Shown: positions 21,071-30,960, counted from the stretch's first letter. The stretch is 64,000 nt of DNA from Anaeramoeba ignava (GCA_028826165.1 JAPDFW010000128.1:1-64000); one strand, 5' to 3'. A program made the numbers and translations. Notes: generated by a model from the letters alone, not told the origin.

Positions 21071-22906
21071 ATGAATGATTGTTTATTTTTTGGTCAAAAT
21101 GAATATCCAATTCTTATCAAAAATAAACCAGATAAAATAATAAAACCAATTCAATTTAAATTTGAAAATGAAAATGAAAATGAAAATGAAAATGAAAATG
21201 AAAATGAAAATGAAAATGAAAATGAAAATGAAAATGAAAATGAAATTAAACAAATTTCATCAGGAAATTTTTCAACAATTTTCCTTTTTAAAAATGGAAA
21301 AGCAATAGAATATTTAAATGAAAATGATTCAAAACAAAATCCTTCAAAAATTCAAATTGAAGAAAATATTCAAAAAGTAACTGTTGGTTATCGAAATGAA
21401 GCTATTTTAACAATAGAAGGAAATGTATTTTCCAAAGGAAGTGATATTAATTCAAAAAATCTAAATGAATTTATCAATATTTCATCATTAATTGAAGATA
21501 AAAATAATAGAATAATTCAAGATATTGTTTCTGGATTAAGTTCAATTTATTTATTAACTTCAAATCAAAATGCTTATGGAATTGGTTCAAATTATTGGTG
21601 TCAACTTGGTTTTGATTATGAAACACTTAAAGAAACAGAAAAACCAATTTTAATGATGGAAAATGTTTCTAAAATATTTTCAGGAAATAATTCACGTCAT
21701 GTTTTTCTTTTAAATTCAAATCAAGAATTATTTGGATGTGGTTGGAATGAACATGCTCAACTTGGATTAGGAGAATCAAGAAAAAAAGAAACAAAAATCC
21801 AAAAATTAACCAAAATCCAAAATATTCCAAAAGGTAAAATAATTGATATTCAATGTGGTGATTATCATTCCATAATGTTGATTGAAGATGAAAATGAAAA
21901 CACAAAAAGAAAACTTTATTCATGTGGATATTATTCATATAATGGACTTGGCAAAGATCAAAATACAAAAGAATTTACTGAAATCAAATCATCTTTATTT
22001 GAAAATGATAATAATATTCTTGATTTTTCTGTTGGAAGTGCTCATACTTTGATTTTAACATCTAAAGGGAAAGTGATAGGATTTGGACATAATGAACTTG
22101 GCCAATTAGGAAGTGGAGATACAAAAAATCAATTAATTCCAATTCAAATTGAACTTCCTAAATTAAGATTTAATGAAAATATTTCCAACTATCATATTTA
22201 TTGTGGATATTACAGATCATTTATTTATTATTATTCTCCTTCTTTTTCCAATCTTGAAGAAGATTTGATAAAATTATTTAAAAGAAAAGAATTTTGTAAT
22301 ATTTCATTTAAAACAGAAACTGGAGAAATAATCAAAGTTCATAAATTAATATTGAAATATAGATTAAATCAAAATCAAAATCAAATTGAAAAACTTAAAG
22401 AAATTATTTCAAAAAAATCAATTAAAGAATCAAATCAAATATTTGAAATGATTTATTCAAATAATTCCAAAATAAATCCAAAATTATATTTTGAAATTAA
22501 AGAAATTATAAATTCAAATGAAAAAATTGAAGAAACAATGAAAAGAATTTATTTAAATGAAAATGAAAATGAAAATGAAAAAGATTTTATAATTGAAAGA
22601 AAAGAAAAGAAATATAAATTTCCTAAATTAATATTAATAATGAGAAGTGAATTATATCGAGGAATGTTTTTATCTGTTACAGATGATACTTCTAATAAAG
22701 TTACAGATTATAGTGAATTAAGTAATAAATCATTTGAAATATTTGAATATTGGATTTATTCAAATCAAATTAAAGATGAAATTCAAATTACACAAGAAAT
22801 AATTGATGAAATAGAAACAGGAATTGATTATTTTCAATTAAATCAAACAAATCCAAATTTATTTGATTTATTAATTAATAAATTTAATAATCAAAATCAA
22901 AATTAA
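21071..22906 (+). CDS. RCC1-repeat / double-BTB protein, paralogue 4
   Basis: Intronless, 611 residues. RCC1 blades include GIGSNYWCQLGFD, GCGWNEHAQLGLG and GFGHNELGQLGSGD; BTB modules are FCNISFKTETGEIIKVHKLIL and FIIERKEKKYKFPKLILIMRS. It carries the longest Asn-Glu run of the array (about 13 NE pairs from residue 33), all encoded by GAAAAT. The sequence is close to paralogue 5 over its whole length, including the shared NYWCQLGFDYETL and GWNEHAQ blades, pointing to a recent tandem duplication. The C of the upstream element is 21 bp before the ATG. Confidence 0.9.
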   Translation: MNDCLFFGQNEYPILIKNKPDKIIKPIQFKFENENENENENENENENENENENENENEIKQISSGNFSTIFLFKNGKAIEYLNENDSKQNPSKIQIEENIQKVTVGYRNEAILTIEGNVFSKGSDINSKNLNEFINISSLIEDKNNRIIQDIVSGLSSIYLLTSNQNAYGIGSNYWCQLGFDYETLKETEKPILMMENVSKIFSGNNSRHVFLLNSNQELFGCGWNEHAQLGLGESRKKETKIQKLTKIQNIPKGKIIDIQCGDYHSIMLIEDENENTKRKLYSCGYYSYNGLGKDQNTKEFTEIKSSLFENDNNILDFSVGSAHTLILTSKGKVIGFGHNELGQLGSGDTKNQLIPIQIELPKLRFNENISNYHIYCGYYRSFIYYYSPSFSNLEEDLIKLFKRKEFCNISFKTETGEIIKVHKLILKYRLNQNQNQIEKLKEIISKKSIKESNQIFEMIYSNNSKINPKLYFEIKEIINSNEKIEETMKRIYLNENENENEKDFIIERKEKKYKFPKLILIMRSELYRGMFLSVTDDTSNKVTDYSELSNKSFEIFEYWIYSNQIKDEIQITQEIIDEIETGIDYFQLNQTNPNLFDLLINKFNNQNQN

Positions 22907-23005
22907 AATTAAAATCAAAATCAAAATTAAAATTAAAATTAAAATTTAAAATTAAAATTAAAATTAAAATTAAAATTAAAATCAAAATTAAAATTCCAAA
23001 AATAT

Positions 23006-23030
23006 TTTTTTCATTTTTTTCTTTTCAAAA
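23006..23030 (+). promoter_or_regulatory. Start-proximal CAT(7)CT(4)CAAAA element (RCC1-BTB array)
   Basis: Each gene of the array has C-A-T(7-9)-C-T(3-6) immediately upstream of the ATG. The C positions are 13386, 15350, 18904, 21050, 23012 and 25002, always 19-21 bp before the ATG. The actin copy (17399) is 30 bp before. The same string precedes the RCC1-BTB pseudogene on the other strand, and similar strings precede the hydrogenase (28163-28200), the BTB-TLDc gene (35760-35790) and the RNF213-like gene (52821-52848). The fixed spacing suggests a transcription start or core promoter motif; function is inferred. Confidence 0.6.
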
Positions 23031-24872
23031 ATGAATGATTGTTTATTTTGGGGTGAAAATGAATATCCAATTCTTATCAAAAATAAACCAAATAAAATAA
23101 TAAAACCAATTCAATTTAAATTTGAAAATGAAAATGAAAATGAAAATGAAAATGAAAATGAAAATGAAAACGAAAATGAAAATGAAAATGAAAATGAAAA
23201 TAAAAAACAAATTAAACAAATTTCATCAGGAATATTTTCAACAATTTTCCTTTTTGAAAATGGAAAAGCAATAGAATATTTAAATGAAAATGATTCAAAT
23301 CAAAATCTTGAAAAAATTCAAATTGAAGAAAATATTCAAAAAGTAACTGTTGGTTATCGAAATGAAGCTATTTTAACAATAGAAGGAAATGTATTTGCCA
23401 AAGGAAGTGATATTAATCTAAAAAATCCAAATGAATTTATCAATATTTCATCATTAATTGAAGATAAAAATGATAGAATAATTCAAGATATTGTTTCTGG
23501 ATTAAGTTCAATTTATTTATTAACTTCAAATCAAAATGCTTATGGAATTGGTTCAAATTATTGGTGCCAACTTGGTTTTGATTATGAAACACTTGAAGAA
23601 ACAGAAAAACCAATTTTAATGATGAAAAATGTTTCTAAAATATTTTCAAGAATTTCTTCACGTCATGTTTTTCTTTTAAATTCAAATCAAGAATTATTTG
23701 GATGTGGTTGGAATGAACATGCTCAAGTTGGATTAGGAGAATCAAGAAAAAAAGAAAGAAAAATCCAAAAATTAACCAAAATCCAAAGTATTCCAAAAGG
23801 CAAAATAATTGATATTCAATGTGGAATATATCATTCAATAATGTTGATTGAAGATGAAAACACAAAAAGAAAACTTTATTCATGTGGAAATTATTCATAT
23901 AATGGACTTGGCAAAGATCAAAATACTTATGAATTTACTGAAATCAAATCATCTTTATTTGAAAATGATAATAATATTCTTGATTTTTCTGTTGGAAGTG
24001 CTCATACTTTGATTTTAACATCTAAAGGGAAAGTGATAGGATTTGGACATAATGAATTTGGCCAATTAGGAACTGGAAATACAAAAAATCAATCAATTCC
24101 AATTCAAATTGAACTTCCTAAATTAAGATTTAATGAAGATATTTCCAATTATCATATTTATTGTGGTGCTTATAGATCATTTATTTATTATTCTCCTCCT
24201 TCTTTTTCCAATCTTGAAGAAGATTTGATAAAATTATTTAGAAGAAAAGAATTTTGTAATATTTCATTTAAAACCAAAAATGGAGAAATAATCAAAGCTC
24301 ATAAATTAATATTAAAATATAGATTAAATCAAAATCAAAATCAAATTGAAAAACTTCAAGAAATTATTTCAAATAAATCAATTAAAGAATCAAATCAAAT
24401 ATTTGAAATGATTTATTCAAACAATTCCAAAATAAATCCAAAATTATATTCTGAAATTAAAGAAATTATAAATTCAAATGAAAAAATTGAAGAAACAATG
24501 AAAAGAATTTATTTAAATGAAAATGAAAATGAAAATGAAAATGAAAAAGATTTTATTATTGAAAGAAAAGAAAAACAATATAAATTTCCAAAATTAATAT
24601 TAATAATGAGAAGTGAATTATATCGAGGAATGTTTTTATCTGTAATAAATGATACTTCTAATAAAGTTACAGATTATAGTGAATTAAGTAATAAATCATT
24701 TCAAATATTTGAATATTGGATTTATTCAAATCAAATTAAAGATGAAATTCAAATTACACAAGAAATTATTGATGAAATTCAAATTGGAATTGATTATTTT
24801 CAATTAAATCAAACAAATCCAAATTTATTTGATTTATTAATTAATAAATTTAATAATCAAAATCAAAATTAA
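23031..24872 (+). CDS. RCC1-repeat / double-BTB protein, paralogue 5
   Basis: Intronless, 613 residues, near-duplicate of paralogue 4. Differences include loss of a Gly in one blade (IFSRISSRHVF instead of IFSGNNSRHVF) and a slightly different Asn-Glu run ending NENKKQ. Both BTB modules are intact (FCNISFKTKNGEIIKAHKLIL; FIIERKEKQYKFPKLILIMRS). Its start region matches that of paralogue 6 over about 45 bp, so upstream DNA is shared or has been homogenised between neighbours. No intron and no broken codon seen. Confidence 0.9.
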   Translation: MNDCLFWGENEYPILIKNKPNKIIKPIQFKFENENENENENENENENENENENENENKKQIKQISSGIFSTIFLFENGKAIEYLNENDSNQNLEKIQIEENIQKVTVGYRNEAILTIEGNVFAKGSDINLKNPNEFINISSLIEDKNDRIIQDIVSGLSSIYLLTSNQNAYGIGSNYWCQLGFDYETLEETEKPILMMKNVSKIFSRISSRHVFLLNSNQELFGCGWNEHAQVGLGESRKKERKIQKLTKIQSIPKGKIIDIQCGIYHSIMLIEDENTKRKLYSCGNYSYNGLGKDQNTYEFTEIKSSLFENDNNILDFSVGSAHTLILTSKGKVIGFGHNEFGQLGTGNTKNQSIPIQIELPKLRFNEDISNYHIYCGAYRSFIYYSPPSFSNLEEDLIKLFRRKEFCNISFKTKNGEIIKAHKLILKYRLNQNQNQIEKLQEIISNKSIKESNQIFEMIYSNNSKINPKLYSEIKEIINSNEKIEETMKRIYLNENENENENEKDFIIERKEKQYKFPKLILIMRSELYRGMFLSVINDTSNKVTDYSELSNKSFQIFEYWIYSNQIKDEIQITQEIIDEIQIGIDYFQLNQTNPNLFDLLINKFNNQNQN

Positions 24873-25000
24873 AATCAAAATTAAAATCAAAATTAAAATT
24901 AAAATTAAAATTAAAAATTAAAATTAAAATTAAAATCAAAACCAAAATTAAAATTAAAATTAAAATTAAAATCAAAATTAAAATTCCAAAAATATTTTTT
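24873..25000. repeat. Hexamer spacers around RCC1-BTB 5 and 6
   Basis: AAAATT/AAAATC hexamers separate paralogues 5 and 6. A similar short array lies at 22907-22995 between paralogues 4 and 5, and a less regular AAAATC spacer at 20935-21045 between 3 and 4. They contain nothing else. Confidence 0.85.
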
Positions 25001-25020
25001 TCATTTTTTTCTTTTCAAAA

Positions 25021-26769
25021 ATGAATGGTTGTTTATTTTTTGGAAGAAATAAATTTCCAACTCTCATAAAAAATAAACCAAATGAAATAATAAGAAAACT
25101 AATTCAATTTAAATTTGAAAATGAAAATGAAAAACAAATTAAACAAATTTCATCAAGTTTTTTTGCAACAATTTTCCTTTTTAAAAATGGAAAAGCAATA
25201 AAATATTTAAAATATTCAAAACAAAATCCTCAAAAAATCCAAATTGAAGAAAATATTCAAAAAGTAACTGTTGGTTTTCAAAATGAAGCTATTTTAACAA
25301 TAGAAGGAAATGTATTTGCCAAAGGAAGTGATATTAATCTAAAAAATCTAAATGAATTTATCAATATTTCATCATTAATTGAAGATACAAATGATCGAAT
25401 AATTCAAGATATTGTTTCTGGAATTGGTTCAATTTATTTATTAACTTCAAATCAAAATGCTTATGGAATTGGTTCAAATTATTGGTGTCAACTTGGTTTT
25501 GATTCTGAAACACTTCAAAAAACAGAAAAACCAATTTTAATGATGGAAAATGTTTCTAAAATATTTTCAGGAAATACTTCAAAATATGTTTTTCTTTTAA
25601 ATTCAAATCAAGAATTATTTGGATGCGGAGATAATACTTTTGGCCGACTTGGATTAGGAGAATCAAGAAAAGATCGGATAATCGATAAATTAACCAAAAT
25701 CCAAAATATTCCAAAAGGCAAAATAATTGATATTCAATGTGGATTTACTCATTCAATAATGATGATTGAAAATGAAAATCAAAATCCAAAAAGAAAACTT
25801 TATTCATGTGGAATTTATGAATATAATGGATTTGGCAAATATACAAATGAATTTACTGAAATCAAATCACCTTTATTTGAAAATGATAATATTATTGATT
25901 TTTCTGTTGGAAATGCTCATACTTTGATTTTAACATCCAATTCAAAATTGATTGAATTTGGATATAATTATTTTGGTCAATTAGGAACTGGAGATACAAA
26001 TGATCAATCAATTCAAATTCAAATTGAACTTCCTAAATTAAGATTTAATGAAGATATTTCCAATTATCATATTTATTGTGGTTATTACAACTCATTTCTT
26101 TATTATTCTCCTTCTTTTTCCAATCTTGAAGAAGATTTGATAAAATTATTTAGAAGAAAAGAATTTTGTAATATTTCATTTAAAACCGAAAATGGAGAAA
26201 TAATCAAAGCTCATAAATTAATATTAAAATATAGATTAAATCAAAATCAAAATCAAATTGAAAATCTTAAAGAAATTATTTCAAAAAAATCAATTAAAGA
26301 ATCAAATCAAATATTTGAAATGATTTATTCAAACAGAATAATAAATCCAATATTATATTCTGAAATTAAAGAAATTATAAATTTAAATGAAAAAATTGAA
26401 GAAACAATGAAAAGAATTTATTTAAATGAAAATGAAAATGAAAATGGAAAAGATTTTATAATTGAAAGAAAAGAAAAACAATATAAATTTCCAAAATTAA
26501 TATTAATAATGAGAAGTGAATTATATCGAGGAATGTTTTTATCTGTAACAGAAGATAAATCTAATAAAGTTAGAGATTATAGTGAATTAAGTAATAAATC
26601 ATTTCAAATATTTGAATATTGGATTTATTCAAATCAAATTAAAGATGAAATTCAAATTACTCAAGAAATCATTGATGAAATTGAAATTGGAATTGATTAT
26701 TTTCAATTAAATCAAACAAATCCAAATTTATTTGATTTATTAATTAACAAATTTAATTATCAAAATTAA
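25021..26769 (+). CDS. RCC1-repeat / double-BTB protein, paralogue 6
   Basis: Intronless, 582 residues, the shortest paralogue because its Asn-Glu run is minimal (FENENEKQ). RCC1 blades: GIGSNYWCQLGFD, GCGDNTFGRLGLG, EFGYNYFGQLGTGD. BTB modules as in paralogue 1, with which it shares the MIYSNRIINPILYSEI segment and the SVTEDKSNKV loop. It looks mosaic: the first half resembles paralogues 4/5 and the second half resembles paralogue 1, consistent with gene conversion. It is the last of the array and converges on the hydrogenase-like gene 58 bp away. Confidence 0.9.
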   Translation: MNGCLFFGRNKFPTLIKNKPNEIIRKLIQFKFENENEKQIKQISSSFFATIFLFKNGKAIKYLKYSKQNPQKIQIEENIQKVTVGFQNEAILTIEGNVFAKGSDINLKNLNEFINISSLIEDTNDRIIQDIVSGIGSIYLLTSNQNAYGIGSNYWCQLGFDSETLQKTEKPILMMENVSKIFSGNTSKYVFLLNSNQELFGCGDNTFGRLGLGESRKDRIIDKLTKIQNIPKGKIIDIQCGFTHSIMMIENENQNPKRKLYSCGIYEYNGFGKYTNEFTEIKSPLFENDNIIDFSVGNAHTLILTSNSKLIEFGYNYFGQLGTGDTNDQSIQIQIELPKLRFNEDISNYHIYCGYYNSFLYYSPSFSNLEEDLIKLFRRKEFCNISFKTENGEIIKAHKLILKYRLNQNQNQIENLKEIISKKSIKESNQIFEMIYSNRIINPILYSEIKEIINLNEKIEETMKRIYLNENENENGKDFIIERKEKQYKFPKLILIMRSELYRGMFLSVTEDKSNKVRDYSELSNKSFQIFEYWIYSNQIKDEIQITQEIIDEIEIGIDYFQLNQTNPNLFDLLINKFNYQN

Positions 26770-26827
26770 AATTAAAATCAAAATCAAAATTAAAATTAAA
26801 TTTAAAATTTTTTTAATTGTTTTCTAT

Positions 26828-28162
26828 TTATTTTTTTGAATAATTGATATTCAATAATTTTTTTGACTTTTCAGAACGTGGTTTTCCAAGAAATTCTTGA
26901 TAAAGCTTCTGCAAAGAAGGATTCAAAAAGAAAACACCAAAAGGATCACTTGACAGTTTTTTTTGAGAAAATGAATTGGAAGAAGAAGAGAAAAAAGGAA
27001 CAAGATCTGAATCAACACAGCCTTGTTCACAAGCTAAGAATTCAGTAAAAGAGTGCAAAAAATCCGCATTTTCAGTCATTTGAAGATATTTTTCGATATT
27101 GGCCGAGCCTTTAACAAAAGCAGAAGTGATTACAACACCATTAAAATCAATTTGAGCTTCGTGAATATAATCAAATCCACTTATTGATTTAAATTTGATA
27201 GGATGAAAAAGTTTTCCTGTTCCAATTTCATAAGCGGTCTTGAGAATGGAGCTTGCAAGACCGCCACAAAACCCAAACATGTTGATATTTATGTCTTTGT
27301 TTGCGGGTTTGTGATGAAAAAATTGATCTGTATTGATTTCCTTTAAGGAATTCCATTCAATATTATTGATTCTAAATAAATTTTCAAACTCCTTGGAAGT
27401 CAAGACATAGTCAATGTTTTGCAATCCATTCTTCAAGAGGTTTTGTTTTCTCAATATTTGATCGTTTTTTAGTGAACATCTCATAACGGAAACTGTTTTA
27501 ATTTTTTCGGGTCGAATGTGGTTTTTTTCGGCCCAATAATTTTTGATCAGTGAAGACAGCACGACATGAGGCGAGCAAGTAGAAGATATATTAGGAATGA
27601 AATGGGGATATTTTGTCTGCACTAAATCAACCCAAGGCGAACAAGAAGAGGAAAACATTGGCATGATTCCATTGTATTTTAATCTGTGCAATAATTCATG
27701 TGCCTCTTCAACAATTATAAAGTTGGTTGCAAGCTCCGTGTCAAACACATAATCTACTCCTAGTTTTTTCAGTGCTGATACTATTTTTCCTCTGGATATT
27801 TTCCCAAAAGAAAGTCCATATTCTTTACAAAGTGAAAATTCAATTGATGGTGTGATTTGGAAAATTATCATTTGATCCTCTTTTTTCTTCAATAAATTAT
27901 TCACTTTCCCAATATCATAATTGCTTAAATCAATTCCTTGCGAAAAATTCAATTTCTCTTTTATGCTTGAATTCTTTTTTCCTTTCTTATTTTTATTGTT
28001 TTTTTTCTGTTGTGAAAAAAACATTTTTGTAAATTTTTCATTTTTTTGCATTAATTCATTTTGTTTTGAATTCAAAAAGATTGAGAAATTATTTCTAATT
28101 GAAGAAGAAATGAAATGATTATTTTGAAGTTTTGATTTTTGATTTGAACGTAAAGAAATCAT
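26828..28162 (-). CDS. [FeFe]-hydrogenase / NARF-family protein with degenerate H-cluster motifs and targeting-like leader
   Basis: Single exon, 444 residues, starting MISLRSNQKSKLQNNHF. The first ~60 residues are rich in Ser, Asn, Lys and Arg without acidic residues until position 36, like a mitochondrial or hydrogenosomal presequence. From residue 98 the hydrogenase large-subunit fold is clear (IIFQITPSIEFSLCKEYGL; GKIVSALKKLGVDYVFDTELAT). The three H-cluster motifs are altered: L1 is SSSCSPW (canonical TSCCPGW), L2 is VMRCSLK (canonical MPCxxK), L3 is LACEQGCVDSD (canonical MACxxGCxxGGG). Four Cys (174, 229, 378, 382) match the [4Fe-4S] ligands, but the proton-relay Cys and the glycines near the diiron site are gone. 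There are no N-terminal ferredoxin cysteines. The C-terminus LYQEFLGKPRSEKSKKLL matches the hydrogenase small-subunit region. Probably an Fe-S protein without normal hydrogenase activity; a Nar1/NARF relation is the alternative. Confidence 0.85.
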   Translation of the reverse strand: MISLRSNQKSKLQNNHFISSSIRNNFSIFLNSKQNELMQKNEKFTKMFFSQQKKNNKNKKGKKNSSIKEKLNFSQGIDLSNYDIGKVNNLLKKKEDQMIIFQITPSIEFSLCKEYGLSFGKISRGKIVSALKKLGVDYVFDTELATNFIIVEEAHELLHRLKYNGIMPMFSSSCSPWVDLVQTKYPHFIPNISSTCSPHVVLSSLIKNYWAEKNHIRPEKIKTVSVMRCSLKNDQILRKQNLLKNGLQNIDYVLTSKEFENLFRINNIEWNSLKEINTDQFFHHKPANKDININMFGFCGGLASSILKTAYEIGTGKLFHPIKFKSISGFDYIHEAQIDFNGVVITSAFVKGSANIEKYLQMTENADFLHSFTEFLACEQGCVDSDLVPFFSSSSNSFSQKKLSSDPFGVFFLNPSLQKLYQEFLGKPRSEKSKKLLNINYSKK

Positions 28163-28261
28163 TTTTTAAAAAAAGAAAAAAAGTGAAAAAAAATGAAAAA
28201 AATAATTTTGATTGATTTTTGTTCCACTTTTTTTTTTATTTTAAATTTTCCAATTAATTTT
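28163..28261. other. Spacer between hydrogenase start and RGS-ankyrin 3' end
   Basis: The 99-bp A/T spacer carries, on the - strand, a CAT(8)CACT(7)CT(7) string before the hydrogenase ATG, a variant of the start-proximal element of the RCC1-BTB genes. Confidence 0.5.
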
Positions 28262-30900
28262 TCAAACACCAATCAAAATACTTATAATTTCTTTGTAATT
28301 TTGAAAATCTGAAAAAGCCAAATCAAGAGGAGTTAAATTATCCTTATCAAAAACATCCAAAGAAGCGCCAAAATTTTTCAATAATTTTACGCATTTAAAA
28401 GCTTTTTCAACAACAGCTTCATGAAGAGGAGTTCTCAAGTCGTAATCTCTGACATCAAGACTTGCGCCAGCCTTTATCAAAAGATTGGCGATATCTGAAG
28501 CATCCAAAGCAATTGCTGCATAAATTGCGGTTTTTCCTTTATTATTTGGATTCGGCCAATTGACAAGATGAGCCGAATTTTCTGGTAAATTTAAATTCAA
28601 AAATTGGTAATCTCCAACACTTGATGCAAAAAATAACAGATTGCTTTTGATATCGTCATCAATTTGTATATATCCTCCTCTAGAAATTAATCCCCAATTT
28701 TTCTCCCGCATTTTCATTCTTTTCTTTCTTTCTTGATCCACAAATATTTCGTTGTCAAATTGTTCTTCTTTTTTGAATTTGTTATGCGGGAATTGATAAA
28801 GTTCTGAATTTTGCTTTGATTTTTCAATGTTTTCAAATGTTTTTTTCCATTTGTTTCTGTTATTTCTTGCGAGATTGGAAATGTTTTCAAATTCTATTAA
28901 TGAATTTTCAGAAAATGATTGATTCTTTTCTTGTTTTTTTTGATCTAAAATGGTTTTTTCATAATTTTTGGCTTTTGTTTCAAAATCTTCATCTAAACTC
29001 AATTCTGATATTTCATCATCAAATGAATTCCACAAAAAATTTTCCTTTTCAAAATCAATAAAAGATGTATCGTCTTCATCATTTTCATTTTCATTTTCAT
29101 TTTCATTTTCAATATTTTCATTTTGAATATTTTCATTAGAAATATTGATTTCCATTTTCGAAACTTCATTTAAAATGACTTCTTTTGGAAAAGCGTTCAT
29201 TCTAAATTTCTGAAATAATGAACTCGATAAAAATTTTGGGAAATAAACTGTTTTCATTTGTTGTAAAATTTCTTCCATTGCTTCATCAAATATTGTGATA
29301 TTTGGCGATTTCATTGATTCCATAATTTTTTGTTTAATTTCATCTGCAAATTCAATCTTTTTTTTTTTAATAATTTTAAAATTATTTTCAAATTAAAATG
29401 ATAATTTGTTTGTTTGTTTGTTTTTTGATTAAATTGAATTTCAAACATGAGAATATCCATTTTCTTCAACATATTCTTCGTAAATCTCTTTGATTTTTTC
29501 TTTAGATTCATCAAAATTTTCAATTGATTTGAATTCTTGAACTGATAAATAAAAATCAATTAATTCTGCTGAAAATTCTTGTTCAAGAAAAGTTCTAAAT
29601 CATTTATTTTTTTAAAACAAATTAAATTTAAATTTAATTTCCAATTTTCAATAAATTACTTGAAAAATTCAGTTGCAAAATGATTATCAAGAATATCTTC
29701 AAAAGTTATTAATTCCTTTTCAAAAAAAACTGGTAAAATTGGTGATATAATTGAATTTGGATTTTTTTTGAGTTCAATTTGTTTGATATTTTTAGCAATT
29801 TCATCAAATGATTTAACATGATGATCAAAAACCTAAATTAAATATCAATAAAATATTCATCATTTTTATTTTTCCATTGATTTTCCATTTTGAAATTTAC
29901 ATTCACAAAAGATTTACAAACAAAATCATCTTTTCTATCAAGAAAGTCATATAAATCTTGAAGAAGTCCGTTATTAATTTCGTCATAAACTTTAACTCTT
30001 TCTTGAATTAATTTTTGTTTATTTGGATCGTTTTTGTGTTTTTTTAATAATCTTTCTTGTTTTTTAAGTTGAGATCCAAGACCTTCTCTTTGTTTTAAAC
30101 GATCCTATAAAAGACATTTTTAATATTATAAATTTTATAAATGAATTTTATAAATGAATTTTATAAATAAATTTTAATTTTAATTTGAATTTTAATTTTA
30201 TAAATGAATTTTAATTTTATAAATGAATTTTAATTTGAATTTTAATTTTAATTTTAATATTATAAATTTTATAAATAAATTTTATAAATAGATTTAAATG
30301 AATTTTATAAATGAATTTTAATTTTATAAATGAATTTTATAAATGAATTTTAATTTTATAAATGAATTTTAATCATTTTCCTTCAAAAATTGTTTTAAAT
30401 TTTAATTCATTTTCCTTCAAAAAATTGTTTCAAAAAAAAAAATAATTTCATTTTAATTTCTTTTGTTTTTGTTTTTTTTTTTGAATTTAAAAATACAATT
30501 TTTTTTTTCGTTTTCTTAAATCCAATTGAAATTTGTTTTGCTTTTTTATTTTCAAAAGTATCTTCATCAAAAAATTCTTCAAAATTATGAAATAAATTTG
30601 AAGCAGAATTTGCAATTTCTAAATAAAAAAAAAATTTATATAATTTTAAATTGTTTTTTTTAATAAATTTCTAATTAAAAAAACCTTGTGTTGTTTTTTC
30701 ATAAAAATCAAGACAACCATAAATCATATTTGAAATATTTTGTATTTTTAAATATTCTCCTCTTGCTTCAAGAAATTCTTTTGATTTACTCTAAAAAATT
30801 TAAAAAACAAAATTTTTTATATTTTAATTTTAATTTTTTAATTTTTAATTTTTAATTTTATTTAATTTACAGTTTTTCGTAAATTAATTGTTCTACTCAT
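28262..30900 (-). CDS. BAR-like / RGS / ankyrin-repeat protein
   Basis: Exons: 30900-30871, 30790-30685, 30618-30497, 30104-29901, 29832-29660, 29594-29447, 29356-28262, all GT-AG and in phase, giving 625 residues. The start MSRTINLRKT lies next to a compact divergent promoter. Residues ~10-180 are helical and charged (EFLEARGEYLKIQNISNMI; LKQREGLGSQLKKQERLLKK) in the manner of BAR/membrane-curvature domains; this is by pattern only. Residues ~185-310 are an RGS domain: FATEFFKTFLEQEFSAELIDFYLSVQEF, KEIYEEYVEENG and IFDEAMEEILQQMKTVYFPKFLSSSLFQKF, which in G-protein signalling speeds GTP hydrolysis by G-alpha. After an acidic Asn-Glu linker, three ankyrin repeats close the protein (KTAIYAAIALDASDIANLLIKAGAS; RTPLHEAVVEKAFKCVKLL; NLTPLDLAFSDF). 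Expected at the inner face of membranes. Splice sites are predicted, not verified. Confidence 0.85.
30105..30496. repeat. Intron 3 of the RGS gene with 13-bp repeats
   Basis: A 392-bp phase-0 intron containing TTTTATAAATGAA-type units (about 30125-30370), then poly-A/T. Donor GTATTT, acceptor TATAG. The other introns of this gene are 65-97 bp. Confidence 0.75.
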
Positions 30901-30960
30901 TTTAAAAATGAAAAAAATGAAAAAAATGAAAAAAAATAAAATTCATTTTTTTTCTTTTTA
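30901..30960. promoter_or_regulatory. 60-bp divergent promoter, RGS gene / BTB-TLDc gene
   Basis: Only 60 bp separate the two divergent ATGs. The + side carries CAT(8)CT(5) ending just before the + strand ATG at 30961. The - side carries three spaced ATGAAAAAA units, which read as TTTTTTCAT on the minus strand. Both genes thus have the start-proximal element of this window in opposite directions. Confidence 0.55.
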
